Assembly (NCBI GenBank): GCA_038380795.1 | Contig: CM076261.1 | Span: forward strand, 10,174,556 to 10,238,555 | DNA length: 64,000 bases | From: Pyrocephalus nanus | Taxonomy: Eukaryota; Chordata; Aves; Passeriformes; Tyrannidae | Reading direction: 5' to 3' | In this document: one piece after another, positions 1 to 13,190 of the stretch | How the letters are laid out: each line of letters starts with the position of its first letter | Position numbering within the stretch: position 1 is the first letter of the stretch | Position numbers and translations under genes: made by a program | Notes under the pieces: generated by a model | Seen by the model: the letters and a program-made list of their open reading frames with translations, nothing else | Told to the model about the DNA's origin: nothing | Databases searched by the model: none

Positions 1-3000
1 GATAAAGGCTGTTGCACATAATTTAATTACACATATCTGGTCTTTTCCTGCACTGTGTTGCCTGCTTGCCAACCAGTGCAATTAACAACTTTTCTCCTAA
101 ACTAGCCCCAAATGTATCAATCATTTCAGTCCCTGGAAAGAGAGACTCTTACTGAGTTCTCCAAGACCTGCTGAGGCCTTTTAGAGCATGGAGAAGTCAC
201 CTGTGAGGATGTGTTGAACTTAAAGAGTTTTCCTGTCTGAAGATTGTTCCACATGTTTTGTTAGGAAATTCAAGTTTTGAGACTCTGCCCACTGAAAGCA
301 TTGGTTGGTATTTCTTTTTACATATACTTAATATATTGTTTGCCAGCCTGTGCTCAGTAATCAGGGGTGAAAATTACCTTTTGAGCCACCTCTGATTGCC
401 ATTGTTGCGCTGGCAAAAGTCCCATTGGGCACTCTTGCACCAGCAAGAAAAGAGTAATGTTCTTGGTGCAGCTCTGGGGAATTAATAGAAGCTGCACCAC
501 TAAGTTCATCCTCCAAAACTGACATCAGACCTGCATTGTCTCTTCCCAGCAAGCTTTAGCTGTAGGTGTTTTGATGAGTGAGTACCACAGACACACAGTG
601 GAGGAGCCTACTGGTTATTCCTTGAAATCACAACCACTGGCATCAAATATATTTCAGGGCTGCTTGAAAAGGAAAACCAAGGATGATTTTGTATTGAAAA
701 GTGTTGCAAACTCTCCTGGCTCTTCCTTCTGCCTTGCTGGTGTCCCTCCCATTTTTAGACTGAACTCAAACAACCTGGATATTGCTAGCATTGCTTTCCT
801 GCTATAAAAGAGCTTGCCTTTTTATGTTGGTTAACAATAAAAAAGCAAAACTGTAACCTAGATATACTTCCCCTTTCCTCTGACAGCTGTGTGCTCTGAC
901 TGCCAGAGGTGACGCTGTCATTTCTTTGCTATATTGCTGCTGCTGCTGTTTTAAGTGGTTTGGTGTGTGAGCTTTCTGAAACAACATGGTGTGTGTAGGA
1001 TCTCGTGGGTGATGAAGCTGGCTGTCTTCTTCTTCCCTTCCCTCCTTGGTTTGTGCTTGTCTGTCTGCTGAGGTAGGTTTATTAATAAATTATATACGTC
1101 CTTATTAGATCTAATTTTGAGGAGGTTTGCATGTCTGTAGTTTGTAAGCAACTAAGGTGCCTCATGTTCAGGTCTGAGCAGATAGGAATCCCCTTGCACT
1201 TGAGAGGGCCTGATGCAAAGCTGGCTGAAGTTGGTAGGAAAACTCTTGCCAACTTCAGGGGGCTTTGAATTAGGCCTTATGCTCCCACCTTTGTTGTGCC
1301 TCACTTAAAATGGTGCTTTTTTAGTTGTCTGTCTTTTTTCTGGTTTGTTTTTTTTTTCTTTGTATGGTGCTGTGTATAACTTGAATATATTATGCACATA
1401 TCCTACCCAATGGGTAGAACAAACAGACATACAAAAATAGATGTTGTTAATACTGTAAAATAATGTATAGATTATACCAATTTTAACACAAAAAATGGCA
1501 TAAACTTTGTGAATGCCAACTTCTGTGCTTGGTCCTTTTTTTGTAAGAAAATCTGCAAATGAATGCATACAAATGACAAAAAGTCTATGTATTTTATTTT
1601 CCTATTAAATATCAATATAATATCGTAAGGGAAAAAGGTTGAACAAATCCTTTTTGACTAGCCTGTGTATAGTGACTGGTTGTTTGATGCATCTTTGCTG
1701 TGAAGATTGGTTCTTTTTTTTTTTTTTAATGTGTCACTTTAAAAAAAAGGAAAAAACACAAAACAAACAAAACCTCCACAGCTTTAACCTTGCAATTAGA
1801 TGCTTCTTGTATTGGTCGTTGCCTTGCTATTGCTAAGTTGGATCAGTATTAGTTACTACTTCTCCAGCAGACATGTTATTTATTACTATCCATGATTACC
1901 TTTTTTTTAATTATTATTATTTTGGTTTTTAACTTAGAAATGGACTAAAACCTTTCAAATCTTTTTATCCGCATCCTAGATTTAAAGTGAAGCTCATACA
2001 AGTGGGAACTGACCCAAACCATCCCTGCAAAATCAAAAGTAGGCCAATGAGAGTTCTGTGACAACAGCCAGCCCTTGCTCTGTGCCCATGACTGGTGTGT
2101 GATCCTGCCACTACAGGCTGTCTTCAGGCTTGGTGTGTAGCTGTGAATTGTACTGCTGCAGGGTGTGAGCCTTAAGGGTGGACAAGAACAGCCACAGTCG
2201 GCAGCGAGCTGAATGCAGGGTTTGAGTGTGAGCTTTGAGTCAGCAGCTCAGCTGCTCTGTTGGCCTCTGACAGCAATGGTTTATCCCAGGTTCATATTTA
2301 AGATTACAGAGAAATGCTTAGACCTGTTCAGACCCAACCCAGAAAGTGGTGTGGAAAGCAATTTTACACTTCAGCTTTCTGCCAGGCTCCCTTGGCAATT
2401 CGGTTCTCCCATGGCATCTCCCTGCCTTTGGCTGTCCATCCCCGTGTCCCCTCACGCTCTTCAGTAAAGCAAATACCTCAGGAAAACTCAACATGAAGTT
2501 CTAGTGTAGAGACTTGCAGATGCTGTACTTATTTTTCTAAACTGTTTGTTCTAACTATCCCAGGACAGTAGTTGATATAAAAGTTTATTGGTCCGAGACA
2601 GACTAGTCCACTCACAGATGGATACTAACTAATCTTTCATAGATACTCATGTCTGTATGTAGCTTTTTTATACTTGTCAGGCTTTAACCACAGACATAAG
2701 GTAGCAGCATGTTGGGTTACGTTTGAGATGCTGGTTTTGTTTGATTTTTCAGATGACTAGCTAAATGCTGTGCTAAAACTCAGGGGGCCCTACCTGGGCC
2801 CAGTGAAGCCAGTAGTGAGGCTTTCTCTGGTTTGAGTGGGCTTTCAGTCCAGTCCATCACCCTGGAGGATGGTGCCTTGGAGCACAGTCCTTCACTGCTT
2901 CCCTCTCAACCTGAAACATCAGCTACACCTTTGTCTGTAAATATCTTTCTAAAAGCCCTCACAGGAGTCCTGTATCTGAATGTTGAGCATGGTTGTTTTG

Positions 3001-4400
3001 GTTTGTTTGTTTTCTTTTTTTTTTTTTTTTTTTTTAAATGAGTTTTTTATGGCCAGTTCTGCATCATCAAGCTCTTACAGGTAGCTTGTATCCACCCCTC
3101 TGTGTGTTGAGCTGTTCTGTCAGTAAGCTTGTACCTTAGGTAAATATGCATATTTCATTATTGTCACTTGTTATTTCATTTACTGTTTGTCAGGACATGG
3201 AGTAATTGTTTTGGAAGTATGACTTGCCTGGCCACCTTCACGTTTCTGTTTGCACTGCAGTACCACTTCTGTGCATGAAGGAAATAAAACAAACAAAAAA
3301 CCCCCGGCCTTGACTAGGAAGACTGTACAGAGCAAACCTCCTGCTGGAGGAATATAACAAAACTTGCATATTGAGTGGACCAAACATGAGCATGTCTCCT
3401 TTTAGAGGCACTAATTTGCTTTGAAGCTGCAGTGGAAAGAGCAGACTATCTATTATGAGTATTCACAGCTGTGTTCACGCTTTTCCATTTACCACAAAGC
3501 ATAGCAGGCAGCCAAGATTTTAAAAGAACTATAAGCAGAAGTTAAGAGAGCCTCAGGCATCATAGACATGGACAGCAAAAAATAATAGTAATAATTTTTA
3601 AAAGTCTCTTTACTATTCTTTAACAAGCTTTTCTACTTAATAGTATAAAGACTACATAAGCATTGATAGGGGGTTTATCTTTGTATAACTATCAACTGCC
3701 CAATGCTGTTGTGCTCAGAGCATTTCACGAGGGTATGTACATCAGTCAGGCTGTTACACTCAAAATTAACCATCAGATGCCTGTTTTTAGAGTGTTACCC
3801 TTTCTCTGTTGTTTCTTGCTAGTTATTTTACAGTGTAAAATGCTTTATTGCTGTATGGATTTTTTTTTTCTCCAACCTTGTGGCTTCCAAGATTGCATTT
3901 TCAACACATCTCTTATCTTTGTCCACTTTCTTTCAAGCTATTCTGAAATATGTACAGCACTATCAAAAATATTTAATCTTTCTTTTAAATTTTATTGTAA
4001 AAACAAAGCTGTTAAAAACAGTCTTTTTACAACTGTGTTGGAATTTCTCAATAGCTGTTCATGTGATGCTATCACAAACCTGGCTTGCTTTGTTTTTATT
4101 TTTTAAAAATTTTATTTTCTGTTTAACACAATTAATTTGGTGCTTATTTTCCACTGTAACTCCCAGTTATATACAGGAAAAGATTTCAACTGTTGTGTAT
4201 CTGACTCTTTTAATTGAGCAAATGGTGATGTCCTAGTTTTTAGACCTAAGGTCTGTTCATTGCAATACTTTTAAAGGAAGATGTTGCTCTAAGTGCTGTT
4301 GTTAGTTTTAAATACAGATTTTATGCTTGTTCTTAATATGCTGTGGTTAAACCATGGCACAAAATTATTAAAAATTATTAAATCCATTTGTCTCCTGTTG
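1..4400 (+). other. Probable 3' UTR of an upstream plus-strand gene (LDLRAD4 by expected gene order)
   Basis: No ORF here resembles a known protein and no splice-bounded exon was recognised. The plus strand is visibly T-rich, as in transcribed plus-strand UTR or intron. Possible poly(A) signals are AATAAA at 836-841 and 3283-3288 and an ATTAAA-rich cluster near 4367-4385. In vertebrates the order is LDLRAD4, FAM210A (reverse), RNMT, so the left neighbour should be the end of LDLRAD4. That assignment rests on gene order only, because its LDL-receptor A domain, membrane segment and PPxY motifs are not in the window. It could equally be plain intergenic DNA. Confidence 0.35.
4367..4385 (+). terminator. 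Candidate poly(A) signal cluster (ATTAAA)
   Basis: Two overlapping ATTAAA-like hexamers sit at the end of the T-rich stretch and are followed by a T/G-rich segment (4388-4415), the usual order of signal and downstream element. It could end the transcript proposed for the first 4.4 kb. AATAAA at 5139-5144 is an alternative. Confidence 0.3.
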
Positions 4401-5984
4401 AATTTGTTTTCTCCTTGAAGTGAAAAAACAAAAAGGTTGAAACACTGGGGTGGCCTTCTGTAAAATCAGTGCTTGTCTTTTTCCCTTGCTGGTTTGCTGC
4501 TGGCAACCAGGTAGCTGATAATTAAGGAATCAGAGGGTGGACTCAGTCCTTGCAGCTTATGTGAGAGCCCTGGGAAACGGATGCCTGATGAAGGTTTTGT
4601 ATCAGTGTTCTGCCCCTCAACCTTTGGTGATTAATGCTGGGATGGTTTCAGGCATTTCTGCCCTACCTCTCTGCCATAGGATGGGCCGTAGCAGGAGACA
4701 GCCTGTCACCTGTTGTGGTTCAGTCTAGGCACTTAATCTAAGCCGCTCGTGATTTCAGTTCCTTTAAGATAACAACTCCACCTCAATGTCATTTAAAGCC
4801 CTGGCTGTTGGTGGCTGCCTCTGGCACTGCAGTGCTGACTGACCAGCTAGGGGATAAGTGGTGGCCCCAAATCATTCGAGTTGCAAAAATTCATTAAGAA
4901 ATGAAGATGCAAAATATGTTTTGTGGGAGGGGGATTTACAACCTGGTTTAAGAAACCTGGGGCAGACTTTGGCCAGTGCTTAAAACAAGAGCAGTTGTGG
5001 TCCAGTAATGGGAGGAAGAGAGGGATGATATGGTTAGAAAGAAACTAGATGAAAGGGTCCTGTGAAACATCCAAAGACTTGTCTTTGGTAATACAGGTAG
5101 ATCAACTTATCCCTGGCTGCTACGCATCACTTTGCCATAATAAAGCCTAACAAAACTGGGAAAGAGCAGGTAATTTCTGTTCATAAGTGTAAAGTGATGC
5201 ATTATTTGGCATGATTATTAATGAAATAATTACCTTGTTTTACGTTTTATACCTGTACTTGCTGGAGTTTGATCTCTCGGTTGCTGAGATGTGATGCTGA
5301 GTGGGATGCTGAAGCTTTCTTGCAGTTCTTTTCCGGGAAGAGGTCTGCTGTGGGAACCGTGTCCCAGCCCACTTCTGATACCCTGCTATGGAGCAGCCTT
5401 TATAATACACTCTGGAACCGGGGGAGGTGGGGGGTGTGTGGGGAGGGTGTCTCCTTGCTGCTGTTCTTTTCAAACACCTTAGTTCTTTAAATGTTACAGT
5501 ACTTATTTTTGGTTCAAAAGAAACCATTCTCTTTCGTATAACCACCCTGAGCTCGTTCTCCTCAATCTACAGCATTTTAATTCTTTAGTATTTAGAAAAT
5601 TGTTAGTTCCTCAGTCCTCAGAAGTGCTCCAAATCTCCAAGCTTATGCTCCTCCTCTACTGTCTGAACCCTGAACTCCCTGGAAACTGCATTTTTTGAGC
5701 CTGCTTTGATCTTTTACTTAATCTGGTTTTAATTGTATTTATATTTGGTTAATAATATGCCATTCTGTTTGATTGTGTTTTAATATCTCTGCCAGTGGTT
5801 GCAACTCAGAGCTCAGTTATAAATGGGATGTCTCATCTCAGTAGGGTTACTTTTTTCTGCTAAAAGATTAATACAGTGGCTGCTGCAGTCCTGTGAAACC
5901 TCTAGGTCTGGCTTCCAGGCTCCCAGCAGTATTGTGTCTCATTACAAACACCCTGTTTTTAACATCCCAAACCCTTTTCTTCCG

Positions 5985-6110
5985 AAGACCCCTCTGTAAT
6001 GAGACTTCGTTTCTTAGACAAAAATTAATTAGGCTTCTCTCATTATCACTGTTTTGATCGGTTGTGCTTTAAATGAGTTCTAATTAAAATGCACATTTTA
6101 AAACCCATAC
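5985..6110. promoter_or_regulatory. Candidate conserved non-coding element rich in homeodomain cores
   Basis: About 125 bp of non-repetitive sequence holds TAATGAG (5998), TTAATTAGG (6026), CATTATC (6041) and CTAATTAAAA (6081) close together. This clustering is typical of homeodomain-bound enhancers. Conservation cannot be seen from one genome, so the call is an inference from motif density. Confidence 0.25.
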
Positions 6111-7119
6111 TGCTGAACCCTGCTCTAATAGCTCACTTGTACTGCAGTGATGCCCTGCTTTTGTGCAGTTTGCATTGTGCTGCTTTTGCAGAAGTCTAGC
6201 ACTGACTAAGAAAAAAACTTGCATGGTTTTTTTCTTACTCGTTTTCTACAGGTTTTTTTTCCAGACTGACTGCCAAATGATTGCTCCTGAGAGCCTGAGA
6301 ATGGGGATTAGAGCTGAAATACCGAATTCCTTGCATGTGGTAAAATTGATGAGCTGAGTTTCTCAGTGTCCTGTATAGTCAGTAACACTACTTGTCCCCG
6401 CAACGTTCCAAAACATAAGGGAGAAGCCAAATGCTGTGTTTGCTACTATTTAACTGCAAATTTCTGCCTGCCTTAGGTGTTCTGAGTTGCCTTTAATCCA
6501 TTATTTAAGTTGGCAGGACTGCATGATCCATCCCAGTGATAACTGCCACATGCTGAGCTGGAGGCAGCTTCACTGGAATGCCAGTGGATGTGCTATCACG
6601 GCACATCCCCTAGAGGGGGGCATGTTGAAGGCTGGCTGTCCCTAATAAAGGGACTGACGTGTAAGCCAGGAAATGCTGACAGTAAAATATTGTGTATCCT
6701 GTAATGGTTTCCACTACGAAGTGTGTTGCAGAACAGCAGCAGCAATGTGCTAAAACTGCTTCAAAGACGAGGAAACAGGCGTTGAGAAGTACGTTCCAGA
6801 TCTCGGTGCAGCCTATGGCCGTGCTAGGAATACCCTTTCTGTCGACACTGTTCTCAGTCCCTCCTCCACCTGTGAGGTGCAGTTTCCCTCTGCTCACTTC
6901 TAGCATGCACATAAACCTGCCTCATACAGAGCTGTTTTTCTGTGTCTGGCTGATAGTCTCAGGGCTTAGAGCCAGCAGCCAGGACATAGCCATCCCTTGA
7001 CCTGAGAAAGAGGGCACCTTTTTCATGGAGGCAAAAATGCCACCCTTGAGCCCCAGGAGCTCTCATCAATGCCAACACCAGATCACTCCAGATTAATTTA
7101 ACGTTTGCAGACATTAGAG

Positions 7120-7129
7120 TGATTGACAG
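7120..7129 (+). promoter_or_regulatory. Perfect PBX/MEIS (TALE) decamer
   Basis: The sequence TGATTGACAG is the established composite site for PBX plus MEIS/PREP homeodomain dimers. It lies in unique, unbroken sequence with another homeodomain core (ATTAATTTAA) about 30 bp upstream. Function is inferred. Confidence 0.35.
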
Positions 7130-9352
7130 TCGAGTTGAGTGGAAAATTCCAGTTTAATCCTACTCTCTCTGTGTGCCACAGACATGGGCTCAGACAGCTT
7201 GACCTACATTTAACCCTGGGCAGCAAGAACTCTTACGGGAAAAGAAATAAAGTCGTTTTCATCTCAAAGCAGTGAGAATATTCCTGCTTTTTACATGTCC
7301 CTGTGTATATGCATACACATGTGATTGTGTTACAATGCTGTGAATATTTCATAAGCTGACCCAAGTTTGCCCTAGTTGACTTTACTTGGTGAAGAAGACA
7401 TAAAAGTCAGATTAAAAGCACGAATGTGCTTGCATAGCCTTTTGGCAAGGTTTAAGGCAACAGCAAAATGTATAGGAGCTAGTTTTTTCCTGACAATGGG
7501 GTTAGGATTGCAAGTGCTATAAAATTTGCTTACAGCTGCAAACTTTATAGCTCTCAGGGAAAAAGCTGATGAGCTGGTAACTTCCACTAATGTTTTGTCA
7601 GGAAAAGCCTAACAGGTAAGGCTTGACTGACACACTGCAAAGTCAGTCTGGTTCCTTTGGCCCCGCTTCTTCTGCAGATCAAAATGCTGATAGCAACTTC
7701 TGTATTTGTTTTGGGAAGTCACTGGTGCAGTATTGTGTGTCACAGCCTTTCAGTGAGAGCTGCATTGGCAAACATTAAAAGCCGTGTGACTGAGTGATAA
7801 CTACATTAACTACTCAACGTGCAGGCCCACTCGCCTTTTACAATTATGCTGTATATTCTGCTGATATTATGCCTTTAGATAAGATAATATGCATGCTAGC
7901 TCCAGGCTCTTCACTGTAAAATTGTGCTCTGTCAGGAAAATGGTATCAGGTATGCTAAAATCACAATCTGACAGTAGCACAGGAGAAGTAAAGTGCCTGT
8001 CTGCAGTAAAACTGTACTGGAGAGTAAATCGTGCAGCTGTAGTTTGAGTGCTGCTTGTGCACTGACAGTTTGACTTCTTTTTTTTTTGAAGGAAATTGGC
8101 TGTTTTGGGGTATATTCTGTGCAGAGGTGTGCAGATCACTTTAAATAGAGGATTAATGCTGAACAATCCATTAATAGAAAATATACTTTTAGTGGCATTG
8201 GGCAGAACTTTTGAGTACTCTGTGTATAAAATTATACTGCTTTATCTTTATTTTCATGGCTTTTCTAATCTGATCAGGATAAAAATTAAATGCAGGTCTT
8301 TGGTGAACTGAATCATTAGTCATTAGTCAGCCAAGGCAGAGAAATTTCCCTTCCTCCACTCAAATTCATCCAAAGTGTCTCCTCCTGCATTAAAACACAG
8401 CTGCCACATTTGGGCTGAAGGCCACAGCTGTGTGCAGGCACCTGCTTTTGGAGGAAAGGTGCTCCAAGCTGGCACTCATGGAGCGCCTGGATAAAGGGAC
8501 AGCGCTGTTGGTACAAATGCACTGGTGGGAGGTGCTTGTCAGTGCCAGCTGAGGGTACTTGGTGCTGCTTACTGCTGAGTCTATTAAGCCTGAAGGGCAA
8601 GTGAAGCATCACTTCTCGTCTCTAACTTCTCTCATGTTCTCTCAGATCCACATCCTTACGAGCTCTCTGGCAACTCTTTTGGCATTTATGGACAAATCCA
8701 TATGAAATAATAAAAAACCCCCCACCTGGTAAACTTGCAGCTTGTGTGTTTAGAACCTAGTGGTAGATCTGCATTTTGTCCATCTGCTTTGAGATCCCAT
8801 CAGTAAGCACGAGGGCCAGGTCAAGGCAGAGTTCACAAAGAGCCTGGACTGTCTCTCTGTGCCCACTTTTGGTCACAGAGGCTGCCCAGACACCCTGCCA
8901 CAATCCCTAGTGCTGGATCTGTTCCACTGCTAGTCACCCAGCAGTACAGTTTTGATTCACATTATATGTAGGAGCACAACTGCATTTCAGATGGATTCAA
9001 GCGCAGCATCTCAAGTGGAACTGCATCCATTTTATGACTGATTTCAAGAGTATATAAGTTCCTTGATTCAGAATGAGATTAAAGGTAAGGAGTACACAGA
9101 CTATTTGATACTGTAATGAGTCAGTCTGACAATGAAGTTGTCTCAAAAACTGTGGCATGTTCAAGCATTTTGAGACCATACTGCATTGTACACATTAGGA
9201 AGCCATGGCACATGTAATCTAAGTATGATAAACCTGGATTTACCCCCTTGGGGGACCAACATTATCAAAACAGTGTTTGGCAGCAGTCTACTCCTTCAGC
9301 TACTCCAGCCACCTAACACAGCAATATCAAAACACAGTTCATGAGTTACCTG

Positions 9353-9545
9353 TAGAATCACAGAATTGTAGAATAGTTTAGTTTGAAAAAGACCTCTAAG
9401 ATTATCAAGTCCAACTATTGACACTGCCAAGTCCACCACTAAGCTATGTCCCTGAGTGCCACATCTACATATCATTTAAATAATACCTCCTGGCATGGTG
9501 ACTCGACCACTTCCCTGGGCATCCTGTTTCATCCTAGGAAAAGCC
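9353..9545 (-). mobile_element. CR1 LINE 3'-end remnant, degraded
   Basis: The left edge reads GAATCACAGAAT, the reverse complement of the CR1 3' terminal ATTCTGTGATTC-type repeats. It is followed by the degraded CR1 3' UTR (AAAAGACCTCTAAGATTATCAAGTCCAACT region). Only about 190 bp are recognisable and divergence is high, so this is an old copy. The element reads on the minus strand and has no coding part. Confidence 0.75.
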
Positions 9546-10470
9546 GGAGCCCAGAGGTTACAAATGAGATCTTGCCTGCATCACCCATTGTTATCTCCTT
9601 GAGCTCATCAGTGCTGCCTTCTCAGAGCACTGGGATGCAGGGGATTGCCTGAACCTTTGTTTTCCTATATTGGACTGTTCTTTATGGCAGGGACAAGATT
9701 TAGAGAAGTGGGGTTCCACCTTCAGAGGTGGGAATTGTCACAACCACCATTACCCTTGGGCAGAGAGAGCTGTACTTGCTGCTGCGTCAATGAGGATCAA
9801 GTGCTCTCTGAGCTCAGAGGAGCTCATGACTCATGTCACGAGGATGTCTCCTGTCTGGCACCTCCAAAGCACAGAGCAGTTTCAGTTATACCAATTCTGC
9901 ACAGAAAAAGCAGCAGATTTGCAGAATGATTTTTTTTTTTTTTTTACAGTACCTTAAAAACAAAACCACAGCCTTAAGAAAACTTTTTTAAAACAGTGCT
10001 GGAGAATTTAAAAGAGCTACAGTCTCCTCTGCTTGGCAGTTTAGTCTCTTTCTGGCCACTTGGTCAGACCCAGAAGCAGCTAGAAATCTTTAATTATGTC
10101 TCTTTATGAAACTCTTCCCCTATTGTATTAAGTCTGGGATTTTGGTGTTGGTGGTTTTTTTGTTTGGTTTGTTGTTGTTGGTTGGTTATTTTTTTGGTTT
10201 TTAAACAAGCCTGAGTATCCTCCCCTGTGTTCCCTCCTCTGCGATTGTCCAATCAATACATCAAACTCAAGCCCAAACTTAACACTACTTGTTGCCCTGC
10301 AGGCTTATGAAATCAAGGTATATCCTTTCTACTTAAGATCATAAAAACAGCAGCTAATTGCCAGGAGATAATTACAATTCCCTAATTATTATTGTTGCTG
10401 ATGGTAAGTGATGAATAAGGATGAATGTGGTGCAATGCTCTAAGCTGACACCCTGAAGGGGACACAATCA
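9546..10470. other. Intergenic, no gene recognised
   Basis: Unique sequence with a T tract at about 9930-9947 and a T/G-rich low-complexity stretch at about 10138-10202. No coding signal or familiar repeat was seen. Confidence 0.5.
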
Positions 10471-10479
10471 AAAGAATGT

Positions 10480-13190
10480 ACTTCACCTTTGGCTGCAGCC
10501 CCATCTTGGGCCACTATTTTGGCTCTGGCCTGATACTGGGTCACAGCTTTGTTTCCAGCCATCCTCAGGGGGCTCGACTGCACCTTCAGCTTGGTGGTTA
10601 ATTTCAGCTGTGTTTGGCTCTGGTCTTTGTTCAGGCCATTATTTTGACTGGCCCCATTTTCAGCCATTGCTTCAGCTCCAGCCATTGCTCAGGCCAAACT
10701 TTCAGCTCGTGTTGGGCAGAAACTTCAGCTCCAGCCTGATGCCAGGCCATGACTTTGCACCATCCCCCTGTCAGGCTGTGACTTTGATTTTGATCCTATC
10801 TCAGGCCGTAATTTTGACTCTGTGTCCTGCTCAGGTTGTAAATTCAGCTCCAGCCCAATATTGGGCTGCAGTTTCCACTCAGCTCCATCTTTGTCTGCAA
10901 CTTTTGCTCCTGACTGTTTCAGGCCAGTACTTGGGCTTCAGCTTTGGCTCTGGCTGCATAACATGCTGTGAGTTCAGCTCCAGCTCCTGCTCCAGCCCTA
11001 TCCCCGGACACAGCTTCATTTCCAAGTTCTGTAACTTCAATTCTGGCTCCTTGTTGGATGGTGATCTTGGCTCTGGTCCCACCTCAGGCTGTGACTTCAG
11101 GTCTGATCTCTGTTCAAGTTGTGAGTAAAGATCAGGAGCCATCTTGGGCCATCACCATGTTTCCTACCCCATCTTCAGCAATCATCACAGCTCCAGCCCC
11201 CATCCTGAGCCACAACTTTGATTCTGGCCCCATCTTGGGTCATGAACTTGTCCCCAGCCTGATATTTGGCTGTGACTTTGGCTCCAGCTCAAGCTCCTGT
11301 GTCTCCTCTGCCCTGGTTGGTCTCTGACTCTGGGTTCAGCCTGATATTGCTTAGCAGCTTTGGCTCTGGCCCCTGCTTGGGCTTCAGCACTTGTGCTGAA
11401 TTGAGCTGCTGACCTCAGCTGTGTAGAGATATTGGAGTGAGACTTTGCCTCCTGCCCCATCTCTGGCAGCAGTTTCAGCTCTGGCCCACCTCAGGCTGCT
11501 ACTGCAGCTCTGGCTCAATATTGGGCCAAGATTTTTGGTTAGCCCCATCTTGGACTGAAACTTGGCTTCAGCCCCATCTGTGGCCAAACTTTGGCTTCGG
11601 CCATTGCTCTGCTGTGTTGCATTCTTCTTTGGCTCTGTTCAGACTTTGGGTCTGACCCCTCCTTAGGTGGCTATTGTTTAGGCCATGGCTTTGGCTCTGT
11701 CCCCATCTTGGCTTGTGACTTTGTCTCCAGCTACATCTTCATCCACAGCTTTGGCTCTATCTATTGCTCAGGCCACAAATTTGGCTTCATTCCCATCTCA
11801 GGCTGCCACTTTGGCTCCAGCCTGATATCTGATTGCAGTTTTGTTTCTGGCCCTGTATTGTGCTGTGACTTAAGCTCTGGCCTGATATTGACCAGATACT
11901 TTGCCAACAACTTGATCACAACTTTGGCTCTGGCCTTGCTTGAAAGGCTGTTGGAGCTCTTACCTTGGCTGCTACTTCAGTTCCAGTCTCATATCAGGCT
12001 GTGACTTTGACTCTGGCTACCTTACGATTCGCATCTTTGTCTCTGGTTCAATACTGGGTTGCAACTTTGGCTTTGATCCCTGCTTGGTTTATGACTTCTG
12101 CTTTAGCCCACTTCAAGCTTTGGCTCTGACCTCTTACTGGGCAGCGTGCACATGTTCCATGTGCAACCAGTGGCGGATATTTTTGAGCCACATCTTCATC
12201 TTCTGTCCAATGTGAGGCCACGACTTAGGCTCTGATCCAGTTTTTGGGTCATGACTTCAGCTCCAGTCCCATATAGGGCTGTGAATTCTACTCCAATCCC
12301 ATCTTGAGATGCAACATCAGTGGTGGTGCCTTTTATGTTGAATCTTTGGCTCTGGCTCAATCTCAGACCGTGTCTTTGGCTCTGACCCCTATATGGGTTG
12401 TTAATTCGTCCCTTGTCATATCTTGGGCTGTTACTTTGCCTCTAGCTGAAGTCTTGGGCCACGGCTTCATTTCTGGCTCCATCTCGAGATGTGATTTCAG
12501 CTCCTCCAATTTCAGCTCCAGACCCATCTCAGGCCTCTGAGACAAGTCTGGCTTAACAACAGGTTGCTACTTCAGTTCCAGTGCCTGTTTGGTTTGTGAC
12601 TTTGGTTAGGGCTGGATAGCAGGTTGTGACTTTGGCCCTAGGCCCATGTCAGTCTATTCTTCATCTCAGTATCATCTCTGGTCATGATTTCGGCTCTGGC
12701 CCAATAATTGTCTGACTTCAGTTCCTGCCCTACTTTAGGCCATCACTTGCCTCGGGCTGTGGTTTCTGTCTCTCACCATCTTGATCCACAGCTTAGGCTC
12801 CAGTCACACAGTGAGTTGTGGTGCAGGCTCTGGCTCTGTATTGGTTTGCAACTTCAGCTCCAGCCTCTCTTGGCATGCAATTTCAGATCTGGCCTCTGCT
12901 TGGACCTCGACATCTACTCTAGTTCCATCTTGGGGCCCCAGTTCTGGCACTGATTCCCTGCTCTGATCACAGCATGTACTCTCACCTTGGGTTGTGATTT
13001 TGACTCTAGCCCAACTGTGGGCCCAGCCTGCTCAGGCTTACACTTGAGTGCTGTTCCAATTTCAGGTCCAGCCCCATCGCAGGCTGCAACTTCGTCAGCT
13101 CTCAGGCCATAACTTTGGTTCCAGGTCCTGCTTGGGCACTGCTTCAGCTTCTACTTGGGCTGTGACTTTGTTTTCAGCTTCTGCTCTGGC
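10480..13190. repeat. Degenerate minisatellite, about 90 copies of a 30-bp unit
   Basis: Adjacent 30-bp blocks can be laid under one another, for example 11221-11250 and 11251-11280. Each has the form [GCTCTGGCCC][CATCTTGGGC][TGTGACTTTG] with many substitutions, over about 2.7 kb. Because 30 is a multiple of three, long but stop-interrupted ORFs run on both strands and encode loose decapeptide repeats (SGPILGCDFG-like on plus; KSQPKMGPEP-like on minus). Stops in every frame and the lack of splice or start context argue against a real protein. The unit is also more GC-rich than its flanks. No known family was recognised. Confidence 0.85.

Larger units (their letters stand above)
4401..9354. 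other. Intergenic, no gene recognised
   Basis: All ORFs are short (about 100 codons or less) and none resembles a known family. There are no large repeats. Two compact blocks look like possible conserved non-coding elements: about 5985-6110, with several TAAT/ATTA cores, and about 7085-7180, with a perfect PBX/MEIS decamer. The stretch 8315-8620 is mixed-composition unique sequence with no recognised content. Confidence 0.6.

Noticed and set aside
3663..4236. 147- and 118-codon plus-strand ORFs
   Set aside because: AT-rich, Phe/Cys-rich peptides from low-complexity UTR-like sequence; no family match.
10610..12215. Long overlapping ORFs (up to 172 codons) as a repeat protein gene
   Set aside because: They come from the 30-bp minisatellite, occur on both strands, are broken by stops in each frame, and have no family similarity or start context.
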